A DNA stretch of 64,000 nucleotides from JBGSUZ01 sp043770095 (lineage in GTDB: Bacteria; Bacillota; Clostridia; Peptostreptococcales; Acidaminobacteraceae), in NCBI GenBank assembly GCA_043770095.1, contig JAYVIR010000013.1, positions 3,815 through 67,814 of the forward strand, read 5' to 3'. The notes beneath the pieces were generated by a model. The model made no database searches, had not been told where the DNA came from, and saw only the letters and a list, made by a program, of their open reading frames with translations. The translations under genes and the position numbers were made by a program. Positions 7,879 to 16,518 of the stretch are shown in pieces. The stretch's first letter is position 1. Every line of letters begins with the position of its first letter.

Positions 7879-9111
7879 ATGAATGCGATTTTAAAAGATT
7901 ATAGAAGCTACTTTCAATCTATTTCTAAAAACATCAAAATTTATTTCTTCATTCTTTTAGTTTCAGCCATCACAAGCTCTGCGTTTAGTATTTTGCTGGG
8001 CATTTATTTAAAAAACATCGGTCATAACGAAGCCGTAGTCGGTGGCATTTTATCTCTCATGACGCTTGGCGTTGGCTTTGGAGCCTTTCCTGTAACCGTG
8101 TTTGCCGATCGCTTTAACAAGCGGACGACCATCTTCTGCGGTCTTGCCATTATGCTGATCACAGGTTTCATAATGATCAATTGCAGGCCGCTCTACTTGA
8201 TACAAACGGCTTCATTTGTCTTTGGCGTTGGACAAGCCGCCGTCATGATTCTCCAAGCACCCATTCTTTATGAGAATACGCCAGCCGAAAGTCGAGTGAC
8301 CGCTTTTAGCATGGCTTTTGTGCTTCAAAATATCTCGTTCATGTTTAGCAGTTTTTTCCTCGGACATGCCTCTTCAATTCTATCTGTCAAAATGTCGGCA
8401 ACGCTTGCAAATATATACGTGCTAAACGCATCGACACTTTTTATAATCCTGGCGCTTATCGCCACATTAAAATTCTCAGGCAGTTCAATGGTGACAACCT
8501 CCAGAAAAGTCAGTCTAAATGCAACCTTAAAGGAAACGATGATTGGTTACCGAACAGTCTTACAAGGTGCCTCATTTAAATACATCGTTCAAGTCGCTTT
8601 CATTGGCTTTGGCGCGGGTTTAATCGTCCCCTTCTTTAGCATTTACCTTAAGTATTCGCTGACCATCAACGACGGAACAGTCGGCACCATTATGGCCATT
8701 AGCCAAGTCGGCACCATCATCGGCGGACTCGTGGTAGCACCGCTTGCACATAAATTAGGGCGGGTCAAAACCGTGTTGATTTGCCAACTTTTATCCATTC
8801 CATTTTTATTATCCATTTCACTTCCACAAGGCATTGTCATCATTACGATTTCATTCTTCTTCCGTTCGTCTCTTATGAACATGGCGGGCCCAATTATCAG
8901 CAGCCTCTCAATGGACATCGTTTCGGATAAGGCAAGAACACATATGAGCAGCGTGGTTGCAATGACCAGTCACCTATTTAGGGCTTTTGGCATCTATGCT
9001 GGCGGGTATCTAATGTATGCCTACAGTTACAACACCCCTTACTATCTTACCATCGCATGCTACCTTTTGGGAACTGCTGTCTTTTACTCAATTTTTAAAG
9101 ACCAGAAATAA
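7879..9111 (+). CDS. MFS transporter
   Basis: Major facilitator superfamily permease of 410 residues with about 12 helices. The cytoplasmic loop between helices 2 and 3 carries a degenerate MFS motif A (VFADRFNKRTT) and the equivalent in the second half reads APLAHKLGRVKTV. I chose ATG 7879 (TAGGTAA upstream). The longer in-frame reading from TTG 7774 adds 35 residues that do not look like an MFS N-terminus and would overlap the hgcA control region. It is divergent from hgcA with an 82-base gap (to ATG 7796) that holds an operator-like palindrome, so the two may share a regulator. The substrate is unknown. Confidence 0.85.
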   Translation: MNAILKDYRSYFQSISKNIKIYFFILLVSAITSSAFSILLGIYLKNIGHNEAVVGGILSLMTLGVGFGAFPVTVFADRFNKRTTIFCGLAIMLITGFIMINCRPLYLIQTASFVFGVGQAAVMILQAPILYENTPAESRVTAFSMAFVLQNISFMFSSFFLGHASSILSVKMSATLANIYVLNASTLFIILALIATLKFSGSSMVTTSRKVSLNATLKETMIGYRTVLQGASFKYIVQVAFIGFGAGLIVPFFSIYLKYSLTINDGTVGTIMAISQVGTIIGGLVVAPLAHKLGRVKTVLICQLLSIPFLLSISLPQGIVIITISFFFRSSLMNMAGPIISSLSMDIVSDKARTHMSSVVAMTSHLFRAFGIYAGGYLMYAYSYNTPYYLTIACYLLGTAVFYSIFKDQK

Positions 9112-9125
9112 AATGGCACCAGTAT

Positions 9126-11063
9126 TTAACTGATGCCAATACACTCTTGTTTATGTTGATGAATAAAAGCAATGGCGTCAAGTTCAACCATTGGTTTCGC
9201 ATAATAATACCCTTGAATGATGGCTTTGCCCATCTCTTCAATCAGAACAAGTTGCTCTTTTTCTTCAATACCCTCAAGAATCAGTTTTAAATTGAGTGCA
9301 TGGGATAAGGAAATAATAGATTTAATAAGCGTGTATTCTTTGGACGAGTTTGTAATACGGCTAGTAAAGCTCCTGTCAATTTTCAAAAAATCGATTGGCA
9401 ACTGATTCAAATAGTTTAGAGATGAAAAACCTGTCCCAAAATCGTCTAGAGCAATTTTGACGCGCTCACCTTTTAGCTGATTCAAATGATATATGGCGGT
9501 TTCAAGAGACTTGATCACTGAGGATTCCGTAATTTCTAAGCAAATTTGTTCGGGTCTAATGCCACTTTGGCACATTGCTTCACGAACCTCATCAATAAAT
9601 GAAGCTCGCTCTAATTGCTGCGCCGCCACATTCACTGACACGATAATCTTAGAATCTATTTCAGAAATGACTTTTAAAAATTGGCAAGACTGCTCAAATA
9701 CCCATTTTCCAATACCTATAATCAAACCTGTTTCTTCGGCGAGTGGAATAAACCGAATTGGAGAAACCTGACCATAAACTGCGCTATTCCATCTGAGCAA
9801 AGCTTCAAATCCAAAAATTTCATTGCTTTCTAAATCTATTTGAGGCTGAAAACACAAATACATTTCGCCGCGTTCAATGGCTATACGTAGTTCGTTTGCC
9901 ATTAGAAGCCTTTCAGAAATCTGCTCTGACATTTCCTTTTCATAAATTGTAAATCTATTTTTGCCTAAACTTTTGGCTTGCCGAAGCGCTATATCCCCAT
10001 GGCGAATAATAGACTCTGCACCTTCCATATCTTCAAAATAGACAGCAACACCAATACTCGCCGTTAAATAGATAATTTTATTTTCGATTTCATAAGGTTC
10101 GCGTAGTAACGCTAACAAATTGCTTGCTAAAACTTTTGGCGTCTCGCACAAATTCTCCTCATGTGTGAGTACACAAAAGTCAGCGCCTCCTATTCTGGCG
10201 ATAAAGTCATGTGGTCTTTGCCTAAGTAATCGCTTAGCAACTTCCTTAATAAGCAGATCTCCAATATCATGACCAAAAGTATTGTTTACGGCACCAAATT
10301 CATCGATATCAATATAGTAAAACACACCTTCGCAAGGCACCTCTTCGCGCCCAGTTAACAAATGCGCTTTGATATGTTCTATAAGACTCAGTCTATTTTC
10401 AAGCCCAGTCAGTTGGTCATGATAAGCTAAATTATGGATTCTCTTTTCTTTTTGCTTACGGTCATCAATATCTGAATAAGAACCAGCCATTAGAATCGTT
10501 TCTCCGTCTTCATCGCTTAGCGATACCACTTTGCTTCTTAACCATTTCCAACCCCCTTGAAGGTCATTGACCCTAATTTCAAAAGCATCAAATGGCTTCT
10601 CACCTTTTAGAACGCTACGCATGGCATCTGCAAATGGTTTTTGATCCTCTGGATACAAATCGTAAGCCCAATCCTCAAAGCGGATGCTTTGAATTAAATC
10701 TAGTGGCACATCCTCAACATAATTTTCTTCTGCAAAGTGACGCACGCCTGTTTTTAAATCCAGCTCCCAAATCACTTCATTGCTTGCTTTGAAAAGTAAA
10801 TTATTGCGTTTTTGAATAAGCTTTAAGTGGTCTCTATTTTCAAGAATTTCCTGATACTGCGCCATAACTTCCTCGTCATTAGCTTCAAGCTCTTCATACA
10901 TGGCTAGAAGTTCACCATTTTGCTCTTGCGCTTTGGCACGGTCTTCTTTAATTTGAATTTTAAGTTGTCTGATTCGGCTTTTATTTTCTTTGTTTTTTAA
11001 ATGAATAATGACATAAAATATAATACTCATCAGTAATATAATCAACAGTAGTAGATTTTCCAT
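9126..11063 (-). CDS. Membrane-anchored PAS-GGDEF-EAL protein, probable cyclic-di-GMP phosphodiesterase
   Basis: Layout: one N-terminal membrane helix (residues 2-22), a charged coiled coil to about 75, a PAS fold (about 85-210), GGDEF domain (about 215-375) and EAL domain (about 385-635). The GGDEF signature is altered to GGADF (ARIGGADFCVL), so cyclase activity is doubtful. The EAL signature is intact (FEALLRW), with the metal-site segments NVAAQQL, LEITES, DDFGTG and LKIDRSF. It therefore probably degrades cyclic-di-GMP, perhaps tuned by GTP at the GGADF domain. Start ATG 11063 is preceded by GGGGTGA; the earlier in-frame TTG at 11096 lacks a site. It converges with the MFS gene; only 14 bases separate the stops. 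Confidence 0.88.
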   Translation of the reverse strand: MENLLLLIILLMSIIFYVIIHLKNKENKSRIRQLKIQIKEDRAKAQEQNGELLAMYEELEANDEEVMAQYQEILENRDHLKLIQKRNNLLFKASNEVIWELDLKTGVRHFAEENYVEDVPLDLIQSIRFEDWAYDLYPEDQKPFADAMRSVLKGEKPFDAFEIRVNDLQGGWKWLRSKVVSLSDEDGETILMAGSYSDIDDRKQKEKRIHNLAYHDQLTGLENRLSLIEHIKAHLLTGREEVPCEGVFYYIDIDEFGAVNNTFGHDIGDLLIKEVAKRLLRQRPHDFIARIGGADFCVLTHEENLCETPKVLASNLLALLREPYEIENKIIYLTASIGVAVYFEDMEGAESIIRHGDIALRQAKSLGKNRFTIYEKEMSEQISERLLMANELRIAIERGEMYLCFQPQIDLESNEIFGFEALLRWNSAVYGQVSPIRFIPLAEETGLIIGIGKWVFEQSCQFLKVISEIDSKIIVSVNVAAQQLERASFIDEVREAMCQSGIRPEQICLEITESSVIKSLETAIYHLNQLKGERVKIALDDFGTGFSSLNYLNQLPIDFLKIDRSFTSRITNSSKEYTLIKSIISLSHALNLKLILEGIEEKEQLVLIEEMGKAIIQGYYYAKPMVELDAIAFIHQHKQECIGIS

Positions 11064-11102
11064 CGTCGTCACCCCACTGTCATTATTAATATCCAAACGA
11101 GG

Positions 11103-12335
11103 CTATTTTAAACCTGTTTTTTCACTTTGCGTAGTCCAAACTAAAATAAATTCAAGAACTAGAGCAAGCCAAATCCAAGGGTTAGAGAATAATATCAATA
11201 TAACCAGACTGCCCATCAACACCGCAGCTCCAATTTTGAAAAGCCATCCATCAACAACACCATAAGAGGCAACAAGACCTATGAGCGCATTCGCTAAAAA
11301 AAAGCCATTGGCAATGGTCACAATTACTTCAAGACTTAGTACGTTTGCACTTACCAACGTCAGCACTAGTAAATGTGCCATTGAAAAATAAAGAACGCCT
11401 CTAAAGGGCACCTCATTTTTATTTTTATAAGCTAAGAACTTTGGAAGAAAGCCATCTTGAGAAAGGTCGTAAACCAATCTTGCCAAAGCACCAACAATTA
11501 ATAAATACGTAGAGACGCATAAACCTGTAATGAGCAGTGCCAACACGACTTCAGAAAATTGACCAAAGACAGGCATCAGAACATCAACCAGTGATAACGC
11601 CTTTGTGTATGGAAAAGACTGAACAGCCAGTGCAATAATCAGGTAAATAATCGTTACCGCTACTAGGCTCAGAGCCGTTGCCCTTGGAATTGTTTTCTTT
11701 AGGTCTTTTACCTGCATGGCATAATTCCCAACAATCTCCCATCCTATAATCGCCCAAAATAGCAACATGACCGTTTTTCCTAGAGGCATCCATTCACTAA
11801 TTGATAATGGCGAAATTTGAATGCCATTTTGCATTAAACTCACAACAGAACTTATAAAAAGTACCAATCCTATCACAACGGATGTCACCAAACTGAGTGT
11901 ACTAATGAATTTCAGTTCTTTCATCAAAAGTAGCAGAGAAGCTAAAACCAATGCCATCGCAATATGATTCACTGAAATGCCTTCAAATAGCTTCAACTTC
12001 CCCAAATAATTTGCTGCCGTCAGCATTACCGCGGTTGGCCCAAAGGATACCGCCGTCATCATCAGCAGCGATGCCAGTATTTTAAAGCGCCTGCCCAGTA
12101 CTTTTTCTATAGCGACCGTCATGCCCCCATCTCCAGGATGGGCTACTGTCAGCTTTGAAAAAATCAAAGCAAAAATTGCCCCAAGTCCCATCATCAAAAT
12201 CCATGCCCAAATTGCTGAAGTACCCATTTTGCTGTATGCAAGCGGTGGCAATAATATAATGCCGCTACCTAAGATTGGTCCTATCATCAATCCACTCATT
12301 CTAATGGTGCCTATTTTTTTCGTTTCATTTTGCAT
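11103..12335 (-). CDS. APC-family amino acid permease
   Basis: 410 residues, about 12 hydrophobic helices. The first helix has the APC substrate-site motif (GPILGSGIILLPP), the unwound G-S-G-I element that binds the amino acid backbone. Length and helix number fit the amino acid/polyamine/organocation superfamily; substrate unknown. ATG 12335 has AAGGAGGGA upstream. The gene is divergent from a LysR regulator and their promoters overlap, so that regulator probably controls it in response to the transported compound. The stop lies 39 bases before the start of the GGADF-EAL gene, so read-through into it is possible. Confidence 0.88.
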   Translation of the reverse strand: MQNETKKIGTIRMSGLMIGPILGSGIILLPPLAYSKMGTSAIWAWILMMGLGAIFALIFSKLTVAHPGDGGMTVAIEKVLGRRFKILASLLMMTAVSFGPTAVMLTAANYLGKLKLFEGISVNHIAMALVLASLLLLMKELKFISTLSLVTSVVIGLVLFISSVVSLMQNGIQISPLSISEWMPLGKTVMLLFWAIIGWEIVGNYAMQVKDLKKTIPRATALSLVAVTIIYLIIALAVQSFPYTKALSLVDVLMPVFGQFSEVVLALLITGLCVSTYLLIVGALARLVYDLSQDGFLPKFLAYKNKNEVPFRGVLYFSMAHLLVLTLVSANVLSLEVIVTIANGFFLANALIGLVASYGVVDGWLFKIGAAVLMGSLVILILFSNPWIWLALVLEFILVWTTQSEKTGLK

Positions 12336-12344
12336 ATTCCCTCC

Positions 12345-12402
12345 TTGCCAAACCTTTGTAATTTGTTATACTCATCATAATAGATTAAAATCCATTCGTA
12401 AA
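12345..12402. promoter_or_regulatory. Overlapping divergent promoters of the permease and lysR genes
   Basis: Plus strand, for the LysR gene: TTGCCA (12345-12350), 16-base spacer, TATACT (12367-12372). Minus strand, for the permease: TTTACG (12402-12397), 17-base spacer, TATGAT (12379-12374). The two -10 boxes are 1 base apart, the back-to-back layout typical of a LysR regulator that represses itself and activates its neighbour. Confidence 0.55.
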
Positions 12403-12450
12403 ATCGAAAGTTATAATCATTTGCATCATTAATACTGATGGGAGAATAAT

Positions 12451-13320
12451 ATGGAAATTAGAAATTACATTACGTTTAATGCTGTTGTTGAAGAAGATGG
12501 ATTTACCAAAGCGGCTCATCGCCTTAACTATGGACAGTCCACCATCACCCTTCACATCAAGGAACTCGAAATGCATTACAATCAATTACTTTTCGACAGA
12601 ATCAGCAAAAAAATTTTTATTACTACTTTTGGTAAGAATCTTTATGAAATGACAAAGCCCCTCATTGAACATTATCAAAACGTCCTTTCCATAAATGAAC
12701 ATCACAGCCTCAATCAAGTTCTTCGGGTAGGCGTATTTGAATCGCTATTACATTATCGCATTCAAGACCTCATCCAAGTTTACAAAGAGAAATATCCGCA
12801 TGTCGATTTGGTCATTAGGCACGGGACGTGCACTGAACTTCGCGACATGGTACGCACAGGGCAATTGGACTTAACTTTTCAGATTGAGCCTTTAATGGAT
12901 TTTATCGATTTAAAGAGTGAAGTTTTGACACAAGAGCTTTTTTCTCTTATTTTTCCAAAGGGAAAAGGACTTGAACTAATGGCCGATAAAAATCAAACAG
13001 TCTATTTGACTGAAAAAGAATGCTCTTATCGTGGGGCTTTTGAGCAATTATTAGATCAGAAGGGCATTGTCAAACATCGGTATATGGAAACAGGTTCCGT
13101 TGAAGTAATCAAACAATATGTGGCGTGTGGGCTTGGTTATTCTTTCGTTCCCAGTGTAACGCTTAGAGACGCAGGAACGCTTGAACGACTTGAATGCATT
13201 TCATATGAACTCGACACGCCAATGTACACCCAAATTCTATATCACAAAGACAAATGCGCCTTCCCGGCTATGGAAGATTTCTTGATCCTCCTTAGAACTT
13301 ATGCAAAAAATTGGTATTAG
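12451..13320 (+). CDS. LysR-family transcriptional regulator
   Basis: 289 residues. N-terminal winged helix-turn-helix (residues 1-60, with FTKAAHRLNYGQSTITLHIKELE, quoted here only as the helix region 18-40) and a two-lobed effector domain from about residue 88. The N-terminus MEIRNYITFNAVVEEDGF is typical of the family. ATG 12451 follows GGGAGAA. It is divergent from the APC permease with overlapping promoters, which suggests it controls that gene. The inducer is unknown. Confidence 0.9.
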   Translation: MEIRNYITFNAVVEEDGFTKAAHRLNYGQSTITLHIKELEMHYNQLLFDRISKKIFITTFGKNLYEMTKPLIEHYQNVLSINEHHSLNQVLRVGVFESLLHYRIQDLIQVYKEKYPHVDLVIRHGTCTELRDMVRTGQLDLTFQIEPLMDFIDLKSEVLTQELFSLIFPKGKGLELMADKNQTVYLTEKECSYRGAFEQLLDQKGIVKHRYMETGSVEVIKQYVACGLGYSFVPSVTLRDAGTLERLECISYELDTPMYTQILYHKDKCAFPAMEDFLILLRTYAKNWY

Positions 13321-13352
13321 AGGTTAATCTCGCACTTTTCTTCCATCAAATT

Positions 13353-13379
13353 CTCTCATTGACTTGCTCTCATTGACTT
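13353..13379 (+). repeat. Tandem direct repeat upstream of the HD-GYP gene
   Basis: The 13-base unit CTCTCATTGACTT occurs twice, at 13353-13365 and 13367-13379, 14 bases apart. Each copy holds a TTGACT that could be a -35 box, but no convincing -10 follows at the right distance. It may be a regulator site or a chance duplication. Confidence 0.5.
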
Positions 13380-13447
13380 CGTTGCTTAAATTAAAAGTCA
13401 CGGGGTAATAATAAAGAAAAGCGCTGATGCTTTGCGAGGTGAATCCT

Positions 13448-14713
13448 ATGGAGAATACCACACTAAAAGAAATCATGTCTTCCTTTATTCAATCTATTGA
13501 TATCATGAATTTTTTGCTTAAAACCCATCATCGACGTGTCGCAGTTACCGCTTACCACATTGGTCTATCCTGCAATTTGCCTGATGAAAGGCTAAAACAG
13601 TTGGTACTCGCCGCATCACTTCACGACATAGGGGCTTTGAGCATTATAGAACGCAATCAGATCATTCAGATGGATATACAAGATCCTCATCCACATGCCA
13701 TTTTGGGAGCGGCTATGCTTTCTTCATTTCGATATTTTAATGACATATCCAAAATCATTCGCTATCACCATGCTTATTGGAACAACGGTATTAGTGCTTC
13801 CAAATCAGAAGACATTCTATTTGAGTCCTATATACTCCATTTATCAGATCGCATCGAAATTCTTATTGACCACGAAATCGGATTACTCGACCAAATTGAT
13901 GTCATTAGAGATCAAATCATCAATCTAAAAGGCTCCATATTCCACCCCGAAGTCGTAAAAGCCTTTATTAAAATTTCCAATGTCGATCAATTCTGGTTAG
14001 ACATTGATAATCTCCCAATGAGTGATTTGCTTGATAAAGTATTTGTTGAAGAAGATCCAATTCCTTTAACACTAGATTTATTAGAAGATTTTACTTATAC
14101 CATCTCTCGAATTGTTGACTTTAGAAGTGCTTTTACCGCAACGCATTCTTATGGCGTCGGCATGATTGCTTTTGAAATCGGAAAATTATATGGCATGGAT
14201 ATTGAAAAATGCCGTATGCTTCGAGTCGCCGGCTATCTTCATGACATTGGCAAAATTGCCATCCCTACTGAGATATTGGATAAGAACATCAAGTTGAATC
14301 AATCAGAGTATAATCTCATGAAATCTCACCCCTATTACACTAACCTCATCCTTAAAAACATCAAAGGACTTGAAAATATTAGCAATTGGGCATCTATGCA
14401 TCATGAAAAGCATGATGGTTCTGGTTATCCATTTCACATCACCGAATCTATGATGAGCATCGAAATGGAAATTATTGCTTATGCAGATGTTTTCACTGCA
14501 CTCACCGAAGAACGTCCTTACCGCAAAGGAAAAGACAATGAGGTTGTTCTTCAAACAATCCGAGACAACTTTGTGCCACAGCTTGGAGAAACCATTTACC
14601 GTATTATAGAACTACACATAGATGAACTAAATGAGGTACGCTATTTGGCCCGTACCAAGGCATTAAAAGAATATCAACACGCTACTTTTGAAGTAAAAGT
14701 AGGCTTAAAGTAA
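13448..14713 (+). CDS. Protein with two HD domains, C-terminal HD-GYP type
   Basis: 421 residues, no membrane segment. The first half is an HD domain (HHRRVAVTAYHIG, then ASLHDIGALS). The second half is an HD-GYP domain: THSYGVGMIAFEIG, LHDIGKIAIP, then HHEKHDGSGYPF, the GYP loop. HD-GYP proteins hydrolyse cyclic-di-GMP or related cyclic dinucleotides with a metal centre; all key residues of the second domain look intact. Start ATG 13448 has GCGAGGTGA upstream; the ATG 21 bases earlier overlaps that site. A lipoprotein gene follows after 29 bases, possibly in the same transcript. Confidence 0.87.
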   Translation: MENTTLKEIMSSFIQSIDIMNFLLKTHHRRVAVTAYHIGLSCNLPDERLKQLVLAASLHDIGALSIIERNQIIQMDIQDPHPHAILGAAMLSSFRYFNDISKIIRYHHAYWNNGISASKSEDILFESYILHLSDRIEILIDHEIGLLDQIDVIRDQIINLKGSIFHPEVVKAFIKISNVDQFWLDIDNLPMSDLLDKVFVEEDPIPLTLDLLEDFTYTISRIVDFRSAFTATHSYGVGMIAFEIGKLYGMDIEKCRMLRVAGYLHDIGKIAIPTEILDKNIKLNQSEYNLMKSHPYYTNLILKNIKGLENISNWASMHHEKHDGSGYPFHITESMMSIEMEIIAYADVFTALTEERPYRKGKDNEVVLQTIRDNFVPQLGETIYRIIELHIDELNEVRYLARTKALKEYQHATFEVKVGLK

Positions 14714-14742
14714 CCTTATACTTTAACCTAAGGAGGATTATC

Positions 14743-15417
14743 ATGATCTTACAACTTTTAAAAAAGACACTTATTTGGAGTTTTTTAATACTCACAGTAA
14801 GCTTGGCAGTCGGATGTTCGAATACGGTTAAAACACCAACTGAAACTCCTCCAAATACAGACAACAATACAAGCAGCAATCCAGACAGCAGTACAAACAG
14901 TAACACAAATGACACCACAACGAAAGTTCCAGTTGCAGATGCTCAAGAGTTGCTTTTGTTAGAAATCGAAGAAAATGCAAAAATAGGCAAAGTTATAAAC
15001 TGTGAATTCATGGCCGGCGCAAATGTTTCGATGCAGGAAGTCGAATCCAGTTGGGGTAAGGCAGATGAGAGCAATTGGGTCGTCGATGCCAAAGGTAATT
15101 ATTCCACTTACAAAGAGCGACAAGTTGTTTTAGGCTCAAATAAAGGGGATGCCATTTTTGAAGTGCGTTCTTTTGATAGCCGGATCCATCAAATTTCTCG
15201 TAAAACGGTAGAATCTTATTTTGGAATACCTGATCACAGTGCAACCACGAAAGATGAAGACATTCTCGGTTATGTCATCAATGAGAATTATAAACTTTTA
15301 TTGGTTTTCAAACAGCCAACTACAGCGGGTGCAGAAGCCGTACTTGATCACTATTCTGTCTTTTATCCAAAGGGTACCCTCAATAATATGGCAGACGATC
15401 CAGGGCGCGAATGGTAG
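14743..15417 (+). CDS. Lipoprotein with YjgB/DUF4309-like domain
   Basis: 224 residues. Signal peptide with lipobox LAVGC, lipidated Cys near residue 25, then a linker rich in Thr, Asn, Ser and Pro (about 27-65) that spans the cell wall. The folded part (about 75-215) resembles DUF4309 (YjgB of Bacillus), with segments VESSWGKADESNWV and SYFGIPDHS. Function of the family is unknown. AAGGAGG sits at good distance from ATG 14743. The terminator at 15441-15490 follows. Confidence 0.75.
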   Translation: MILQLLKKTLIWSFLILTVSLAVGCSNTVKTPTETPPNTDNNTSSNPDSSTNSNTNDTTTKVPVADAQELLLLEIEENAKIGKVINCEFMAGANVSMQEVESSWGKADESNWVVDAKGNYSTYKERQVVLGSNKGDAIFEVRSFDSRIHQISRKTVESYFGIPDHSATTKDEDILGYVINENYKLLLVFKQPTTAGAEAVLDHYSVFYPKGTLNNMADDPGREW

Positions 15418-15440
15418 CAATAACGCATTTCAAATAATAA

Positions 15441-15490
15441 AAAAAGCTGTCTCTAGCAGATGATTATCATCCGCCTAGTGACAGCTTTTT
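15441..15490. terminator. Bidirectional intrinsic terminator
   Basis: AAAAAGCTGTC (15441-15451) pairs with GACAGCTTTTT (15480-15490); the loop contains further CTAG/CTAG and GATGAT/ATCATC pairing. A/T runs on both sides suit both the lipoprotein gene and the converging DHH gene. Confidence 0.85.
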
Positions 15491-15498
15491 AAGTTATA

Positions 15499-16407
15499 TT
15501 AGCCTTTTAACGCTTCTACAATTTCAGCAATTGCTTTGTCTGCATCCGCATAAAGTACTTGGCAAGTGCCAACCATTTTATGACCGCCGCCGCCATATGA
15601 ATAAACCAATTTTCCAATATCTACAGTACAGCTTCTATTGAGAACACTGTATCCACAGGCGATGGAAACATTTTGTTTTTGCTTGCCATCTACAATCCAA
15701 ACAGAAACATTTTGCTCAGGATAAAGACTGTAAATCATGAACCGATTACCCGCATAAATGGTGTCAACATTTCTTAAATCTGTGACAATAACATTGCCAT
15801 TTACCTTTGTATGATTAAACACCATCATTTTAAATTTATCAGACTGCTCATAGTAGAGTTCTACACGCTCTTTAACATCTTCTTGTTTGAGAATGTCTTC
15901 AATGGCATAATTTCTGCAATGGTTAATCAACTCTTCCATCAGTTGATAATTGCTAATTTTAAAATCTCTAAATCGGCCTAAACCCGTTCTCGGATCGGTA
16001 ATAAAACCAAGGAGAATCCACCCTTTAGGATTAAGAATCTCATCCTTTGCCAATTGACCCGAATCAACCTTATCTACCGCTTCGATCATGTCATGGTACA
16101 GCGGGAATTTTTCTGCGCCGCCATAATACTCAAAAATAATTCTTGCAGCTGAAGGCGCCAATCGACTTTCGCCTTTTTTCTCTGTGCTCCAGCCAACTCG
16201 ATCATTCTCAGTTGCATGGTGGTCAAACCAAAGGCCGCAACCTTCAACATAAGGCACATTGGCTAAAACGTCATTTTCAGTTGTTTGGAAAATACCATCT
16301 TGAAGATCCTTTGGATGCACAAACACCCACTCATCAATGATGCCTGCTTCCTTTAAAAGCATGCCACAAATTAAACCGTCGAAGTCAGAACGCGTTACTA
16401 GTCTCAT
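15499..16407 (-). CDS. DHH-family phosphoesterase
   Basis: 302 residues. The metal-site motifs are visible: TRSDFDG near residue 5, WFDHHATEN near residue 80 (the DHH motif), and the C-terminal DHHA1-like GGGGHKMVGTCQV near 270. Such proteins are Mn-dependent phosphodiesterases or exopolyphosphatases acting on small nucleotides, oligonucleotides or polyphosphate; the exact substrate is open. No membrane segment. It stands alone between a shared terminator and its own upstream gap. Confidence 0.82.
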   Translation of the reverse strand: MRLVTRSDFDGLICGMLLKEAGIIDEWVFVHPKDLQDGIFQTTENDVLANVPYVEGCGLWFDHHATENDRVGWSTEKKGESRLAPSAARIIFEYYGGAEKFPLYHDMIEAVDKVDSGQLAKDEILNPKGWILLGFITDPRTGLGRFRDFKISNYQLMEELINHCRNYAIEDILKQEDVKERVELYYEQSDKFKMMVFNHTKVNGNVIVTDLRNVDTIYAGNRFMIYSLYPEQNVSVWIVDGKQKQNVSIACGYSVLNRSCTVDIGKLVYSYGGGGHKMVGTCQVLYADADKAIAEIVEALKG

Positions 16408-16518
16408 ATGGGTACCTTCCCTTCATCCATGAATTTAATTGATTATACTGTTGGTATTTACCCGTTTTAATGATTTTTAATCATCTTTTAAAAGGTGGCT
16501 CTTAATAAAAAAGCCTCA

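Noticed and set aside
13390..13447. Cyclic-di-GMP-I (GEMM) riboswitch before the HD-GYP gene
   Set aside because: The short stretch CACGGGG resembles part of the motif, but the tetraloop-receptor pairing and the conserved CGCAAAG segment in front are missing.
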